Below, piece by piece: positions 54,531 through 54,641 of a stretch of 54,641 nt of DNA. The notes under the pieces are model-generated. The model was not told the origin of the DNA and did no database searches. It worked only from the letters and a program-made list of their open reading frames with translations. The first letter of the stretch is position 1, and each line of letters opens with the position of its first letter. A program made the translations under genes and the position numbers. This DNA comes from Amylostereum areolatum (taxonomy: Eukaryota; Basidiomycota; Agaricomycetes; Russulales; Stereaceae), in NCBI GenBank assembly GCA_012932865.1, contig SAXG01000145.1, positions 1-54,641 on the forward strand. The letters are read 5' to 3'.

Positions 54531-54540
54531 GAAGAACAGC
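54531..54540 (-). promoter_or_regulatory. TATA box of SDR2
   Basis: On the minus strand the sequence reads TCTATAAAAG about 85-90 nt upstream of the SDR2 start codon. Position and orientation fit a core promoter. The rest of 54449-54641 has no other recognised element. Confidence 0.55.
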
Positions 54541-54641
54541 AGATGTTTATCGATAGCTGCCTGGTTGCTGAGTCAGATTTGAGGCGGTTTCGAACGACAA
54601 TGTCGACATACCTGTAAACGCCGTCCCGAGCTTTGGGTGCT

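Noticed and set aside
1..54641. CRISPR arrays, bacterial operon features, rRNA genes
   Set aside because: No regularly spaced direct repeats or rRNA-like sequence were seen, and gene structure is eukaryotic throughout.

Overview
The window is nuclear DNA from a filamentous basidiomycete, most likely an agaricomycete. I infer this from genes cut by many 50-70 nt GT-AG introns, a DUF6534-type membrane protein, a Plavaka (CACTA-like) transposase, and an expanded family of SLIP-GC/dynamin-like GTPases. Splice models were built by hand. For 14 genes the exon lengths sum to an exact multiple of three, about 22 kb of coding sequence without a frameshift. That makes the damaged copies seen elsewhere in the window more likely to be real decay than general sequencing error.

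Layout. 0-10 kb: an F-box fragment, a frameshifted short-chain dehydrogenase (SDR1), an unrecognised gene, a small membrane protein, the Hsp70 exchange factor FES1 and a 448-residue multi-pass membrane protein. 10-23 kb: cytochrome P450-1 (-), an 18-exon DUF6534 protein (-), a SAM methyltransferase (-), a secreted alpha/beta hydrolase (+) and cytochrome P450-3 (-). 23.8-29.3 kb is a turnover zone: a 5'-truncated Plavaka transposase, a broken nitronate monooxygenase, a broken ribosomal protein S14, a pyrimidine tract and an AT-rich MITE-like inverted repeat. 30.7-36.5 kb: a flavin monooxygenase and P450-2, a close paralogue of P450-1 in the opposite orientation. 37.5-53.1 kb: three tandem plus-strand copies of a large nuclear dynamin-like GTPase (A and B intact, C decaying), with the eEF1B-gamma gene on the minus strand between B and C. 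53.3-54.4 kb: an intact SDR (SDR2), paralogue of the broken SDR1.

Functionally the left and middle parts hold tailoring-type enzymes (three P450s, FMO, methyltransferase, hydrolase, SDRs) but no polyketide, peptide or terpene synthase, so a biosynthetic cluster is not demonstrated. The most unusual material is the GTPase array. All three copies share an exon scaffold that includes a 3-nt exon (TGG) followed by a 7-nt exon just before the G4 motif, and each has a lysine/arginine-rich putative nuclear localisation segment between the G domain and the helical region. Copy C has several non-GT splice donors plus frameshifts and looks like a gene caught while decaying.
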